A DNA stretch of 64,000 nucleotides. Source: Cyrtodaria siliqua. Lineage: Eukaryota; Mollusca; Bivalvia; Adapedonta; Hiatellidae. Below, piece after piece: positions 53,011 to 64,000 of this stretch. The translations under genes and the position numbers were made by a program. Position 1 is the first letter of the stretch. Each line of letters opens with the position of its first letter. The notes below the pieces were generated by a model. It did not search any database. It worked only from the letters and a program-made list of their open reading frames with translations, and was not told the DNA's origin. The stretch is taken from contig JAWPHD010000094.1 in the NCBI GenBank assembly GCA_037043455.1, positions 585,001-649,000 of the forward strand. The letters run 5' to 3'.

Positions 53011-54644
53011 ATTTCAATTGCCCTTAAGAAAAAATTTCTTGTCCGGTCCATGTGGTAAGTAGCATACACATCTATGGGTCCTTTATTCAAGGTCATGTAG
53101 TTTTCATGTCCAGTCATACTCCTAAACCCTTTCTTATTCTTTCGAGTAAAGACCTAGGAACTTCATAGATCATAATTAGCTGTTAAAATAATGAGACGCA
53201 ACCTAATTTGTCTATGTGTTTTCAATAGACCGTGTGTTGCACATTAAAGTAATGTTTACATGTTCAAGGTCAGTGTGAATACTGATGTATTTTTGGTGCT
53301 CATTCCAATAAGCTGTCCAACAATTTCAGATAATGGGATGAAATTGTTACCGTATCATTAATATATTGGGCGTTAACATCACTTAAGTTCAAGGTCAAGC
53401 ATCTTGCGCAAGACATTTTCCCTTGGCTTTGTCCGTCTGATGGGGATGTTAAATAAAAGGTCTAAACTACCTAAGGCTATCCTGTCTGCATGTTAAATAA
53501 TTATTACAATCTTTCTGACAGTAAGAGTAGGGCAGAGTTCCATGATTAATTTTATTCTTCGCCTCTAACTAAGGTGGCTCTAATAACCATAATGTGCTGA
53601 TGATTGTTTTCATCTGCATTCAGTGTTTTTTTTAATGAGTTGAGCTCGCTATAAGGCAGTGCCTTATTCATATTACTTGTTGGAGTGACTGTATACTATG
53701 AATGCTACTCTTCCTGTTGGACCTATAACATTTTCTTTCTTTAAAAATTCAAAGTGGCCTTACCACTTGGCCTACAGACCCCAAATTAAATCAATAGAGC
53801 GCACTGTTAACCAACATATTTTGTTTGGTTGTCAAAGGTATGCCAACCTAGAACATTAGACTACCTTAAATAATTGTAAATAATTTTAAATAAAACTTCA
53901 ACATTTTTGTTTATTTTGCGCAGTAGATATTTTAATATCCCATTAACAGTGATTCACGTCATCGCTTTATGTTTTATTTACAAAATTATTCTACCTGAAA
54001 CGTTTTTTACATAATGGTGAAGATAACATCTTAAAATATTAATGTAACTTAAATGTATTACTGACATCTGAATCGATATAACGAAATTGTATATTTTGGA
54101 TCATAACCTTGTTTTGATATATATTAATATTATGTAAATGACTACTCGAAAATCAGATTAAAACCTATTAACAGACTTTCGAGAAATGCAACTCGATAAG
54201 TTTGCAGTGATTTAATAGATGCGTTTTTGGTATCCCTATATGTACGAACTGTGCACCACTTGTCGCAGATTTGTTTTTATTTTGCTATGAAAGAGATTTC
54301 ATGTTGAGTCTTTCACCAGATAGTCAGGCAGATGTTATTGAAGCTTTTAATGACACCTCTCGGTATCTGGATGACATACTGAACATTGACAACCCTTTCT
54401 TTCCAACTATGGTTGATAATATTTATCCTAAAGAACTTCGGCTTAAAGCTACAGAGTCCCTATATCAATCGATTTCTTCTTTGTAGGCGTGTCTTTATAT
54501 GTAACTTCATGTTCACCAGCTCATGTCGAAATCGGGTATTTAAGTGAGCAAATATAGCGAAGGAAATCATTTACTGTATATACATCGACCAGTGCACCTC
54601 GTACCTATACACCGGTCACAGTAATTTTTACAAAAAAAAAAGTA

Positions 54645-54722
54645 AGCTTCTTTCGGACCTCGAACACACGACCTTCTGATTTCAAGTCCTCTGCTCTACC
54701 CACTGAACTACGACGCTACTTG
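54645..54722 (-). tRNA. tRNA-like sequence (pseudo-tRNA) inside the TTAA element
   Basis: On the minus strand: gtagttcagtgggtagagca (box A), ggacttgaaatcagaagg (anticodon-arm-like) and 'gtgtgttcgaggtcc' (box B), followed by a T10 run that would terminate Pol III. Acceptor-stem pairing is imperfect, so function as a tRNA is doubtful. Confidence 0.5.
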
Positions 54723-55002
54723 AGAAAATAGTATACTAACTACAATATATTATGAGGCAAAATAACTTAACATATTTGAACGCAACTAATGATGGATCAA
54801 TAAATATGCAGTCCATATTGTCGCACGTGTAAATTATGATTGCCTGGTGTAATACTGTATCTTATCAATATGAAACTAATACTTCGCCTCAAATCAACTA
54901 TATCTCGACTTGTTATTTAGCGCTTGATGAGTTTATGTGCGCGCTCTTGTTATTACGTAATGCCTATTTAGTGTTAAAAATGCTACAAAATATCAATAAA
55001 TA

Positions 55003-55078
55003 GCAGTGGTCTAGAGGTTCAGCGTACATCTTTCAAATCTTACAAGTGCAAGGCTGTGGTTCAAATCCCGTTCCGGGC
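55003..55078 (+). tRNA. second tRNA-like sequence, divergent from the first
   Basis: gcagtggtctagaggttcag (box A-like), 'cttacaagtgcaaggc' and 'gtggttcaaatcccgttccg' (box B), followed by T8. It points outward, opposite in direction to the module at 54645-54722. Probably a pseudo-tRNA or Pol III promoter module. Confidence 0.48.
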
Positions 55079-56284
55079 AGCTATTTTTTTTATCACATAT
55101 ATTCTGGAGCCGTATATTTATCGATGTTACCTGTACGGAGGCTAAATAAAAATGTGAAATTTTACGTATCGATTTCTCCTTATATACCGACTTTTGGGGT
55201 GTTCGTCGATTTGAAACTACTTCACACGTGACTCATTCATATTCATGAGTTATTACCAATTAAAATAGGGACTGTACAGCTTTAATAAAGAAAATATATC
55301 TGATAATAACGCTTCTTTTCTTGATTTAGATCTCTCGATTGAAAATGGTAAAATAATTAGCAAAGTCTATGACAAGAGAGATGATTTTAATTTTGATATT
55401 GTTAATTATCCCCACTTGGATGGGGATGTTCCCCAAGCAACTTCTTATGTGGTGTATCTGTCTCAACTTATTCGTTTTTCTAGAGCTTGTACTCGAGCTG
55501 AGGACTTTAATATTCGTAATATTTGTATAACTAAAAAGTTACTCAATCAGGGTTAACGTTACCATAAACTTCGTAAAACCTTTGCAAAAATTTATTATCG
55601 TAAATCTGATCTTCTTTCCAAATATAAATGTAATTTAAAGACTCTTCTGCGGCAAGGACTATCACAACCTGACTTCTATGGTGATGTTATTTATAAACTT
55701 TGTAAGATACTTGGTCATGATCACTTTCATACTATCTTTGTTAAACTTGTTAAAAAGTTTATCAAAAGAGGTTATGACCCTATCATTTTGCAACGTACTG
55801 CATGCTTGGTGGTGGACCCTTTTACAGTTAGCCACTATGCTTTGATCTTTAATTGTACGATGACCGGACAGGCAGTGGACCCTATGATGACGCCTACCTA
55901 AAGTCCATTGGGACGTTGGCGTTTGATGTTTGTCCATGATCTTTCTTGTCGTGCCCTTAATGGTGTATTCTCTTACTGCTCTGGCTTCTGCCAAGTCAAT
56001 GAGTACCTTCATTGTGGCTTTCTAGGCTATTGTTTTTTTGTATTATATGTGTAAATATGTATATATTGTGCAATATTATCAAAAGTCAATAATATGTAAA
56101 TACAATTTGCTTTGAACTATTCTAACAATTAATATTAATGATTGAACGAATGCAAGTTACGAGAAAAACTAACGGGACGCCGTGAGTTTCTTTAAAATAT
56201 CAAGATTGCCGTGTGTCCCTTTAATGTTTATGACCTGCATTCAAGGTATTAAGAGCACACGTCCTTTTTGGTTTTAATGAACCT

Positions 56285-56465
56285 ATTTTTACAATATTTA
56301 ATCACCGGAATATAGAAATGGGAACATTTATAAGTATACGGACATAGACATATAAAACAATTTCGAATACAATTGTATCCAAATTTTGATACTGAAGAGT
56401 CATCTTTGAAAATGGGGGTTTATCAAATAGCAATAATGTCGAAAATGCTGAGCAAGTAACTAACT
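56285..56465 (+). pseudogene. LINE fragment flanked by a duplicated segment
   Basis: Reverse complement of 63800-63990, hence a sense fragment of the LINE on the right edge ('tatacggacatagacatata', 'acaattgtatccaaattttg'). Its right end (56466) joins a second copy of the RT 3' UTR segment 'gagtaccttcattgtggctt', first seen at 56001. Confidence 0.7.
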
Positions 56466-56629
56466 TGTCATTGAGTACCTTCATTGTGGCTTTCTAGGCT
56501 ATTGTTTTTTTTGTATTATATTTACACGAGCATATTTATGTTTTACTTATATTGCCTATTGATGCTGCCTTGTTGGTTAGAGATTAGATCATGGCAGGGA
56601 TTTCTTTATTTACACTGTCCTGTTTTAAT

Positions 56630-56860
56630 GGGATGACAGTAGGGTAAGTGTGAGGTTTGGTGCAACCTAGAACCGGTTTAAACCCCCAGTGGCCTACTTT
56701 GCCACTGACCGTTCCAATGCGGTAGCCCTATTGTCAACCCTTTTGTGTTTGGGATGTCGTTTGCATTTTTTATTACTTTTGCCTTTTCGTTTGTCGGTTT
56801 TCGTGTTTGTTTTTGTGTTTTGTGGTTGACTGTCGTTCTTGAATGCTGCTTTCCCTGTCC
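56630..56860 (-). repeat. dispersed repeat R3, inverted copy
   Basis: Reverse complement of the repeat at 7665-7865 ('cgttccaatgcggtagccct', 'tgtggttgactgtcgttctt'). It follows the motif 'gatgctgccttgttggttag' at 56565, which also appears at 40510 downstream of the other RT copy and again at 56918. Confidence 0.7.
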
Positions 56861-57029
56861 GATATTTTTATCCTTCTTTAAGTGAGTTACACAACATTAT
56901 ATTACCTATTAATTTTGCCTTGTTTGTTAGAGAATATAACCTGGCGGGTATATCTCTATTTACACTGTCCCGTGTATTAGTCCCGTTGAAGTTATTCAGA
57001 AAAATGATAATTTCCATATAAAATGAAAA

Positions 57030-57770
57030 TGACCTTGACCTTGACCTACGGACCTCAAAAACAATAGCTTCCTCTTCTCACCTAGGGAAATGTATCAATG
57101 AAGTTTCATGAGTGTAGGTGTTACTATTTCAAAGTCATCATCCAGAATGGGTATTTCCATATAAGCTCCTGTTTCGAAGTTATCATCAAGAATGAATATT
57201 TTCAAATAACGTCGGTGACTGTGACCTTTGACCTACTGACCCCAAAAACAATAGGCATCCTCTTCTCCTCTGGAACAATATACATATGAAGTTTTATGAG
57301 TTAAGTTTTATGGTTTCAAATTTATACTCCGGAATTTATATTTCCATATAAAGCCATGGTGACCTTGACCTTCGATCTACTGACCCCAAAAATGATCGGT
57401 CCTCCTCTCACCTAGGGCAATTCAACAATGAATTTTCACGTGTGTAGGTATTATGGTTTCGAAGTTATTGTTCCAAATGTCTATTTCATATAAGGACATG
57501 GAGACCTTCACCTCTGACCCCCAAAACAATAGACGTCCTCCTCTCACCTAAGACAACGTACCTACAAAGTTTCATGAGTGTGGGTGTTTAGGTTTTGAAG
57601 TTACCATCCTTTTGCATATAAGGTCATGGTGACCTTGACTTTTGACCTACTGATCCAAAAAACAAAAGAGATTCTCCTCTCACCTAGGGCAATATACTTA
57701 TGAAGTTTCATGCGTGTAAGTGTAAGGGTTCCGAAGTTATTGTCCGGAATGTTTACGGACGGACGGACAG
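57030..57770 (-). repeat. dispersed repeat rich in TGACCTTGACC motifs
   Basis: Five or so units of about 140 bp with 'atgaccttgaccttgaccta', 'ctcctctcacctagggcaat', 'atgaagtttcatgagtgtag', ending with 'ggacggacggacagatatac'. Same family as 3290-4165 and 44340-45010. Confidence 0.82.
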
Positions 57771-58227
57771 ATATACAATTCCATACTATAATATATAAAA
57801 ACGCTATTTTATTATTGAATTATTCTATTTTATTTTGATAAATGCATGAGTTCCTCTGCGTATACATATTGTGCTGCTTTAGATACTGGTTAGTTAATTG
57901 TAGGCTAGAAACTATTTCAATCACATATTATTCTCAGCTGAGGACACACTGAAAGACTACACACTGAGACTGTAGGGAAATATATTCGCTTGATGATTTG
58001 CTAGTTGAAGGAATTTGGTTTTTTAACGCATATGTTGTATTGTGCATTTTATTTTTGTTAAATTAGTTCCTTAACATCAGGCAGCTCATCAAGACATATT
58101 ACCACTAACAAGGTTACCTATGCAATTGTGTTTAAATTGTTATCATTTTACTATAAGTGTTTACTGTATACCTATTTAAATATGCCATGCATTGTATATA
58201 TATTTAATATTTTCCTATTACAATTCA

Positions 58228-58389
58228 GGTCCGGATGAACTGCGGACATACTTAGCGGGAACACATCTTGGCGTGATGAAAAACATAGATAAAAAGAAGC
58301 AGGTTGAAATGTTAAAAACAAAAGTATTCAATGAATGGAAGACATTTCGTCATTCAGTGATAAAGGTCCTATTGAATATGACAGAGTAG
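58228..58389 (+). CDS. possible terminal exon of an unidentified gene
   Basis: A pyrimidine-rich tract and acceptor (cctattacaattcag|gt) end at 58227. The following 53 codons read 'PDELRTYLAGTHLGVMKNID', 'KKKQVEMLKTKVFNEWKTFR', 'HSVIKVLLNMTE' and stop at 58387-58389. Composition is protein-like (helical, charged) and unlike the surrounding repeats. No upstream exons can be assigned within the window, and I do not recognise the family. It could also be a fragment of a mobile element gene. Confidence 0.4.
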   Translation, partial: GPDELRTYLAGTHLGVMKNIDKKKQVEMLKTKVFNEWKTFRHSVIKVLLNMTE

Positions 58390-59643
58390 AAAAGGAGAGA
58401 AAGCTACAATACCTAGATCTTAAACTATTGAGAATCATTCCCAAGCGCGGTTTTCGTGATAAATAAGAATGCAGCCTCATTTTTTTTTATCAGATATGCA
58501 AACGCCCTAGCTAATGGTATTCCATGCTGTGAGACTGTACAGTACAATGTAACGCCAATATATGTCTAGAATGACTGAACTGTCTTGTGTGTGTGTGTGT
58601 ATTTCTAAGGATTATAGTCCCTCCACCTACGACAGGCGTCCTACCTGACGATTATAGGCACAATGTCTGGACTTTTATCTGTGTGTTGTTGTGTGATGTG
58701 ATGATATGTCTACTTGAAGCAGCGAACTCAGTGGTTTCTTTATAGTGCTGCCACACTGGAAAACCACGCCGTAGTAGACATGATACTCCCACCCGCCAGT
58801 CACATTATTCTGACACTGGTCAATCAGTGACTGAATTGTCTTTAGAAAATATGTCCTCTTTTCTTTGACTGAATTGTCTTTAGAAAATATGTCCTCTTTT
58901 ATATTCCCTCACCCACCAGCAGTTCGTTGCGAATTAATTCGATAAAATGTCATGGATATTATGTATTTGTTATATAAAGTGTTCATACATTGTATTTACA
59001 TTATTATTTTATTCACTTTATGCGAGTATGTCTTGTTTCTCAAACAGTGTTTCAATTAATTCGAAAATACATGGCTCAAAGCTACATTTAACACGAAACA
59101 AATAACAACGTTTAACACCACCTTAAAGAACCGTCTAAGGTATATATATGCATTTTCCTTAAATGTCACACTATTCTTTTTTTGTTTTAGCACTTTTGCG
59201 ACCGAGTGCCAAATTTTATTGCATTTAAGTCTTTGTTTTGTTAATCAGAAGATTCGTATGCGTTTTTTTTATTGTGATAAGTGTGAAGTGTATTTTCGTT
59301 TTAGATTATTTGTAATGCTTTTTTTAATGCTTTATTGTTTGAGTAATTCGAAAGGACTGTTTAAGTTTGTGTTCAACCTATATTAAAACAATTATAATCT
59401 GCTTCAAAATCATATCAAATTAAAACATTTAGTCTATTGGAACAATATTCCGCTTTGAAGAATGATCACTTCGGTAACTGTTTGGCTGTTTAAATTTTAA
59501 ATAGTAGTTTTTGTGATCATTTAAAATTATGAAGTGTTATTCGTTTCGGGATGAGAGAATAATTGTCTTCATTAATAGGACAGCTTACACCGGCGTGAAT
59601 CTTATTTGAATCAATATAAACGAATTACGAACGATAACTGCAA

Positions 59644-59647
<4 letters not shown>

Positions 59648-59676
<29 letters not shown>

Positions 59677-59680
59677 TTAT
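59648..59680. repeat. (TC)n(TA)n microsatellite
   Basis: ctctctctctctctctct followed by atatatatatat. The surrounding 58400-60360 is AT-rich; a 34-bp direct repeat (gactgaattgtctttagaaa...) is at 58829 and 58866. No gene supported. Confidence 0.9.
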
Positions 59681-60370
59681 CAAGCCGAAAATAACAAATG
59701 GCCATGTTTTATTGCAATTACATATATATTACTTTGAATCAGAAGAAATACTGGTTTATATTATTAACCCATATTTTCTTTTCATTTTGCCTCCAGTCTC
59801 TAAACTTTTAGCATTGAATGTATATGAGCAGATGCACTACAGAGCTATTAAAGTATTTCATTTGAAATATACAGTTTGCACTAAAGTTTGTATTTCGAGG
59901 AGTAAAAGAGTGTGGTTAATGTCAATATTTGGTCATCCCATAAAATACGTTGTTTTTTTTGTGATGGAAATATATGATGGCTGAAATCTATCAAGTAGAA
60001 ACAGTTAAAGTAAGCTTTGAGTATGTTACGTGCGTTAAAAGTAATATTCAGCCTCTATAACTGAGGAGAAAGAGCCAGTATGCCAGAGGAAATAGTGATT
60101 TGCGAACTGGTTACGAAAACAATTATTTAATTTGGCATTTAATACGAAGCAATTTCATCTCAGAATTATATCGAACTAGAATATTAGCAGTTAGTTGTCT
60201 AGCTGTATTTAGCGATCATTAACAATTAAATATTGGAATTGGTAATTTGTTTGAATGTTTAAAGTCAATGTATGGTAACAAACTCATATTGTACCTGTAT
60301 ATAGTTGTTTCTACACTTAATATTTCTTTGTCACACAGTAAATGTACCTATACACAATGTCCTTTAGTTT

Positions 60371-61514
60371 AGAAAAGAGTATGATAATGGACCTTTGGAA
60401 ACGGCCGAGCACGACACATACGAAATATTGCAGTCTCGGTTTGATTGATACTGTTCATGAGCGGTAGTGAAATATGCTAGCTACCGCTCACGCCCTCTAG
60501 CCCCGGGTTGAGCAGAACTCAATATTCATAAAATCAACAGCACAAAATTTTAACCATCCCGAAGATGGCATGCTTATGGCGATGGACATGGAGTTATCCT
60601 GCTTTAACGTCTTCCCCATGTCGCAGGGCGTATGGTCCCAGTATCTAATAAAATGAAATGCCCCGAAGAGCGAAATAAATATAATGGAATTTATTTGGGA
60701 GCAGCGGTTATGAAGCCTGCGTATAAAAAGCAGACAACATATCCTATGAGTGGTTAAACGATACCCAGAGCCTTTTATCGGCCGGAGTAATGGAACCACC
60801 GAATCAAAAATTAAGTAAGAAAACAAAAGAAATTGAAAATGTACCACCGATAACTAACTATAAGTATCGAGCTCAGCGATCTCCAAAGATCGAATGAATA
60901 ACAGTACTGATTGCAAGCGCGGGGAGACGTTTTACTGCCACCACACTGCACAAGCAACGCCACTGTGCTATAAAAAAGAGTATGATAATGGACCTTTGGA
61001 AACGGCCGAGCACGACACATACAAAATATTGCAGTCTCGGTTTGATTGAAACTGTTCATGAGCGGTAGTGAAATATGCTAGCTACCGCTCACGCCCTCTA
61101 GCCCCGGGTTGAGCAGAACTCAATATTCATAAAATCAACAGCACAAAATTTTAACCATCCCGAAGATGGCATGCATATGGCGGTGGACATGGAGTTATCC
61201 TTCTTTAACGTCTTCCCCATGTCGTACGGCGTATGGTCCCAGTATCTAATAAAATGAAATGCCCCGAAGAGCGAAATAAACATAATGGAATTTATTTGGG
61301 AGCAGCGGTTATGAAGCCTGCGTATAAAAAGCAGACAACATATCCTATGAGTGGTTAAACAATACCCAGAGCCTTTTATCGGCCGGAGTAATGGAACCAC
61401 CGAATCAAAAATTAAGTAAGAAAACAAAAGAAATTGAAAATGTACCACCGATAACTAACTATAAGTATCGGGCTCAGCGATCTCCAAAGATCGAATGAAT
61501 AACAGTACTGATTG
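60371..61514. repeat. structured tandem-repeat element, 601-bp subfamily
   Basis: Two nearly identical 601-bp units (start near 60380 and 60981), the second ending at 'aacagtactgatt' (61514). Unit ends match the family at 28741 (ctcggtttgattga, 'cacgccctctagcc', 'cagtactgattgcaagcgcg', 'gggagacgtttta'). About 320 bp of extra sequence sits in the middle, containing a 116-codon minus-strand frame present in both units. Confidence 0.85.
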
Positions 61515-61619
61515 AAGTTGAATTTTAAATAAAATTGTTTAAGCTTTAATTTCATACTTCGACTCCGTTTGATTTAGAATACGCTCGTTTAGCTAGCAAT
61601 AAGCTATACTTCTCTTTTA

Positions 61620-61680
61620 TCAACATATGCATAACTATATGAAAATAATATCAACATATGCATAACTATATGAAAATATT
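61620..61680. repeat. 30-bp direct repeat, two copies
   Basis: 'tatcaacatatgcataacta' plus 'tatgaaaata' occurs twice in a row. 61690-62240 is AT-rich without supported genes. Confidence 0.7.
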
Positions 61681-62249
61681 CATCATTAAGTGTATATGTC
61701 CTGCTATTTTGAGAATATTAGCTGGTTTTGCATTGGTTTTATAAATTTAGCAGCCTCATCCGTGTCAATGTATTCAGGAAGGAAGTACCAACATTATGTT
61801 TGTGTGTGTCTTTTTGACATACTTTTATTCAGTAATTTAGGCCTCCAGCCCATAATACAAATGTTACAAATATATTGTAGTGAACATTTTAAAGTAACAG
61901 TGTGACATAAATACATGACATAGGTACATACATGTACATATAACATATACAGTTCTACGTACATTATATATATGAGAATACGTCTTGTATATTGCAATAG
62001 CGTTATCTTATGGTATAGTATTGATAGTTTGTAAAAACAGACGTCTTTTATTCGGTATTTCGTACACATATTTGCATAGCAGTGACAGTTTATATGCATC
62101 GGTTATTTTCATTAACATATAGATATGGGGTATTGGAATGTCTTCCTGTTTCAACATATAAATTATATGCAGAACATCTCAACCTAGAAAAGGCAATTTT
62201 ATGTTTTAGAGGTATATCTAGATATCATTCAACATTCAATAGAGATTTA

Positions 62250-64000
62250 AAGTGTTGATAATGGGTTGCTTAAGATGACTGAGATAGTTCAGCTCGCCAA
62301 TTTTGGAGATCGCAATCAATTAAGCGTTGTTTAAATATGGCTGTACATAACTGTACGTCTCCTACTTCATCCGATATCCATGCTACACCGAAACCATATG
62401 TAAAAAGTAGTGATTTAACATGAGTTGCCCATGTTGTTCTACCGACGTCATCAATATTTCTTAGCATAATATAACATTGTTTTGGGTACCTGGTATTACT
62501 CATATGTGAAATTCGTATCCAGTATTTAACACATTTACAATAATAATTAATATATAATATGGAATGTATTTTTATATAACTTTACATATCGGCAAAATAG
62601 CAGGACATATACAGAACTGGTTATGGACATTTTCAATTTGATTAGTCCCGTATGTTAAAATAGGCATAACCTTGGTATCAAATAATTTAAAGAGTTCATA
62701 TTATTCAACATAGCCAACAATGCGCTGACGTTTGGATATTGAAAGTAATGCTTTTCTGCTTTGTGTTGCCAATGTTTCTTGAGCCTGTGTCCATATTAGT
62801 TTTGGTGTCATATAAAGACCCATGTATTTATAACATGAAACAGTTTCAAGTTGATCATCATTGAAACCTCTCAAAAATAAATCAATTCTGAAAACTATGA
62901 CTTATGACTTCCTAAGATTTATTGACATACCTATGCGATTACAAAAATTGGATATAACATTTATTTGTGATTGAAGTTGTCTGACAGTATCAGCACAGTT
63001 GGCCATGTCGTCAGCATAGAGAAGTGCAAAGATATCATCAACGTCATCCGATACTTGAATACCATTATCGCAAGCGTGCTTAAGTCCATCTAGTAAGTCG
63101 TTTATGAAAATATTCAACAGGATCGTGCTCAGTTTACAGCCTTGTCTACATCCTACATGGCATTCAAAACAATCTATATAACAATTTATATCAGTACGAA
63201 CGCATGACGCAAGGCTGACATTGCTGCCAATAGTTTTAGAGAGTGTCCACCTACTCCCTTTCTTATAAGACTATTGAACAGTTCGGTATGATTTATCTTA
63301 TCAAATGCCTTTTGAAAAGTCCACAAACAAACAATAAAATCGACCACCTTTTTTACTTATATACTTTTGAATAATGGCCTGAAGTGTAAATAAACTATCA
63401 ATTGTAGAATAGCCTTGCCTGAACCCTGATTGTGCCTCATCAAGTCTATTATAATTTTCTGCCCAACATATTAATCTATTGAACATCATTCCAGTTAGAA
63501 CTTTATTTAAGGTATCGATTAATGAGATTCCACGGTAGTTATTAGGATCGTTTTGCGAGCCCGATTTGTGAAATGGACATAAAATGCTCTGTCCCCAAAC
63601 GGACGGAAAATAATTATTTTATATAACGGTAAGAGTATCAGTGATATATCAGTTAAAGTATATTTTATCATTTCTGCTAATACACCGCTAGGACCTGTAG
63701 ATTTACCTAATATTAAATCATCCACACTGTTTTTTTCAGTTTTGCTGTTGAGAATGGGTCGTTAAAAATATCATCTATTATCTCATTTTCTCGTAATAAG
63801 TTAGTTACTTGATCAGCATTTTCGACATTATTGCTATTTGATAAAACCCTGATTTTCAAAGATGACTCGTCAGTATCAAAATTTGGATACAATTGTATTC
63901 GTATTTGTTGTATATGTCTATGTCCGTATACTAATAAATGTTCCCATTGCTATATTCTGGTGATTACATATTGTAAAAATAGGTGCATTACAACCATAAA
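62250..64000 (-). pseudogene. non-LTR retrotransposon reverse transcriptase, runs off the window
   Basis: Minus-strand pieces in order: 63725-63519 ('KSTGPSGVLAEMIKYT', RT block 1); 63489-63301 ('DEAQSGFRQGYSTIDSLFTL', 'FYCLFVDFSKGI', catalytic Asp block); 63117-62902 ('MNIFINDLLDG', 'LLYADDMANCADTVRQLQSQ', the YADD box); and 62503-62270 ('CYIMLRNIDDVGRTTWATHV', C-terminal part). Frameshifts separate the pieces, so it is inactive. The YADD box and the order of blocks place it among Jockey/I/CR1-like LINEs. The 5' end lies beyond 64000; another fragment is at 56285. Confidence 0.85.

Larger units (their letters stand above)
54447..55281. mobile_element. TTAA-flanked non-autonomous transposon with two tRNA-like modules
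   Basis: ttaa at 54443-54446 and 55282-55285 flank termini agctacagagtccctat and its inverse atagggactgtacagct (one short indel). TTAA duplications are typical of piggyBac and Kolobok superfamilies. The 835-bp interior has no transposase frame, but has tRNA-like sequences at 54645-54722 (-) and 55003-55078 (+). Confidence 0.8.
54228..55901 (+). pseudogene. unusual retroelement reverse transcriptase, split by a TTAA insertion
   Basis: The first part (54228-54446) contains 'CAPLVADLFLFCYERDFM' and the catalytic 'SRYLDDILNID' box, equivalent to the YxDD motif of reverse transcriptases. The second part (55282-55901) continues with 'SDNNASFLDLDLSIENGKII', 'VYDKRDDFNFDIVNYPHLDG', 'ATSYVVYLSQLIRFSRACTR' and 'TACLVVDPFTVSHYALIFNC'. 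One stop is at about 55554. The 5' half of the RT is absent (truncated at about 54228). The two parts are separated by an insertion at 54447-55281 flanked by TTAA; codons join in frame if the insertion and one TTAA are removed. Family: a clade common in bivalve and lancelet genomes that I cannot name with certainty. Confidence 0.72.

Overview
The window is eukaryotic, repeat-dominated DNA from an invertebrate, most likely a bivalve mollusc. The taxonomic call is inference. It rests on the many minisatellites, the tRNA-derived SINEs, the dispersed repeats rich in GGTCA half-sites, and the mixture of LINE, Mutator-like, TTAA-type and Polinton elements. No complete host gene is visible. Two isolated exon-like segments with plausible splice sites are the only host-type coding candidates: 12251-12421 on the minus strand and 58228-58389 on the plus strand.

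The centrepiece is a Polinton/Maverick (virus-like, self-synthesising DNA transposon) of about 15.2 kb at 20340-35549, bounded by about 84-bp terminal inverted repeats. From left to right it carries: a small zinc-finger frame (-); a protein-primed family B DNA polymerase (+, broken); an intact retroviral-type integrase (-) with the DDE triad; a small OB-like protein (+); a block of small membrane or basic proteins (-); a duplicated-domain membrane protein (+); a packaging ATPase (-) split by a nested repeat; the major capsid protein (-, broken) running in frame into the ATPase; a 447-aa coiled-coil membrane protein (+); a conserved virion-type protein, possibly the minor capsid protein (-, broken); and three (+) genes, of which the last two are fused in frame. 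Most genes sit in divergent pairs around short AT-rich promoters. No protease gene is recognisable. The integrase and several accessory genes are open while the polymerase and capsid genes have stops and frameshifts, so this copy is a decaying, non-autonomous relic.

Left of the Polinton (1-20.3 kb) lie minisatellites (periods about 15-19, 19, 42, 31 and 29 bp), tRNA-derived SINEs, a LINE 3' tail, inverted-repeat elements and a 1.8-kb satellite in which each unit carries an E-box.

Right of it (35.5-64 kb) are a 310-bp tandem array and nested transposons with readable target duplications. A 2.6-kb element with a 5-bp duplication sits inside another repeat. A 1.8-kb Mutator-like element has a perfect 9-bp duplication. 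A TTAA-flanked element carries two tRNA-like modules and splits a reverse transcriptase. A family of structured tandem repeats is also found inside the Polinton, and a LINE reverse transcriptase runs off the right edge. Nearly everything can be read as successive layers of insertion.
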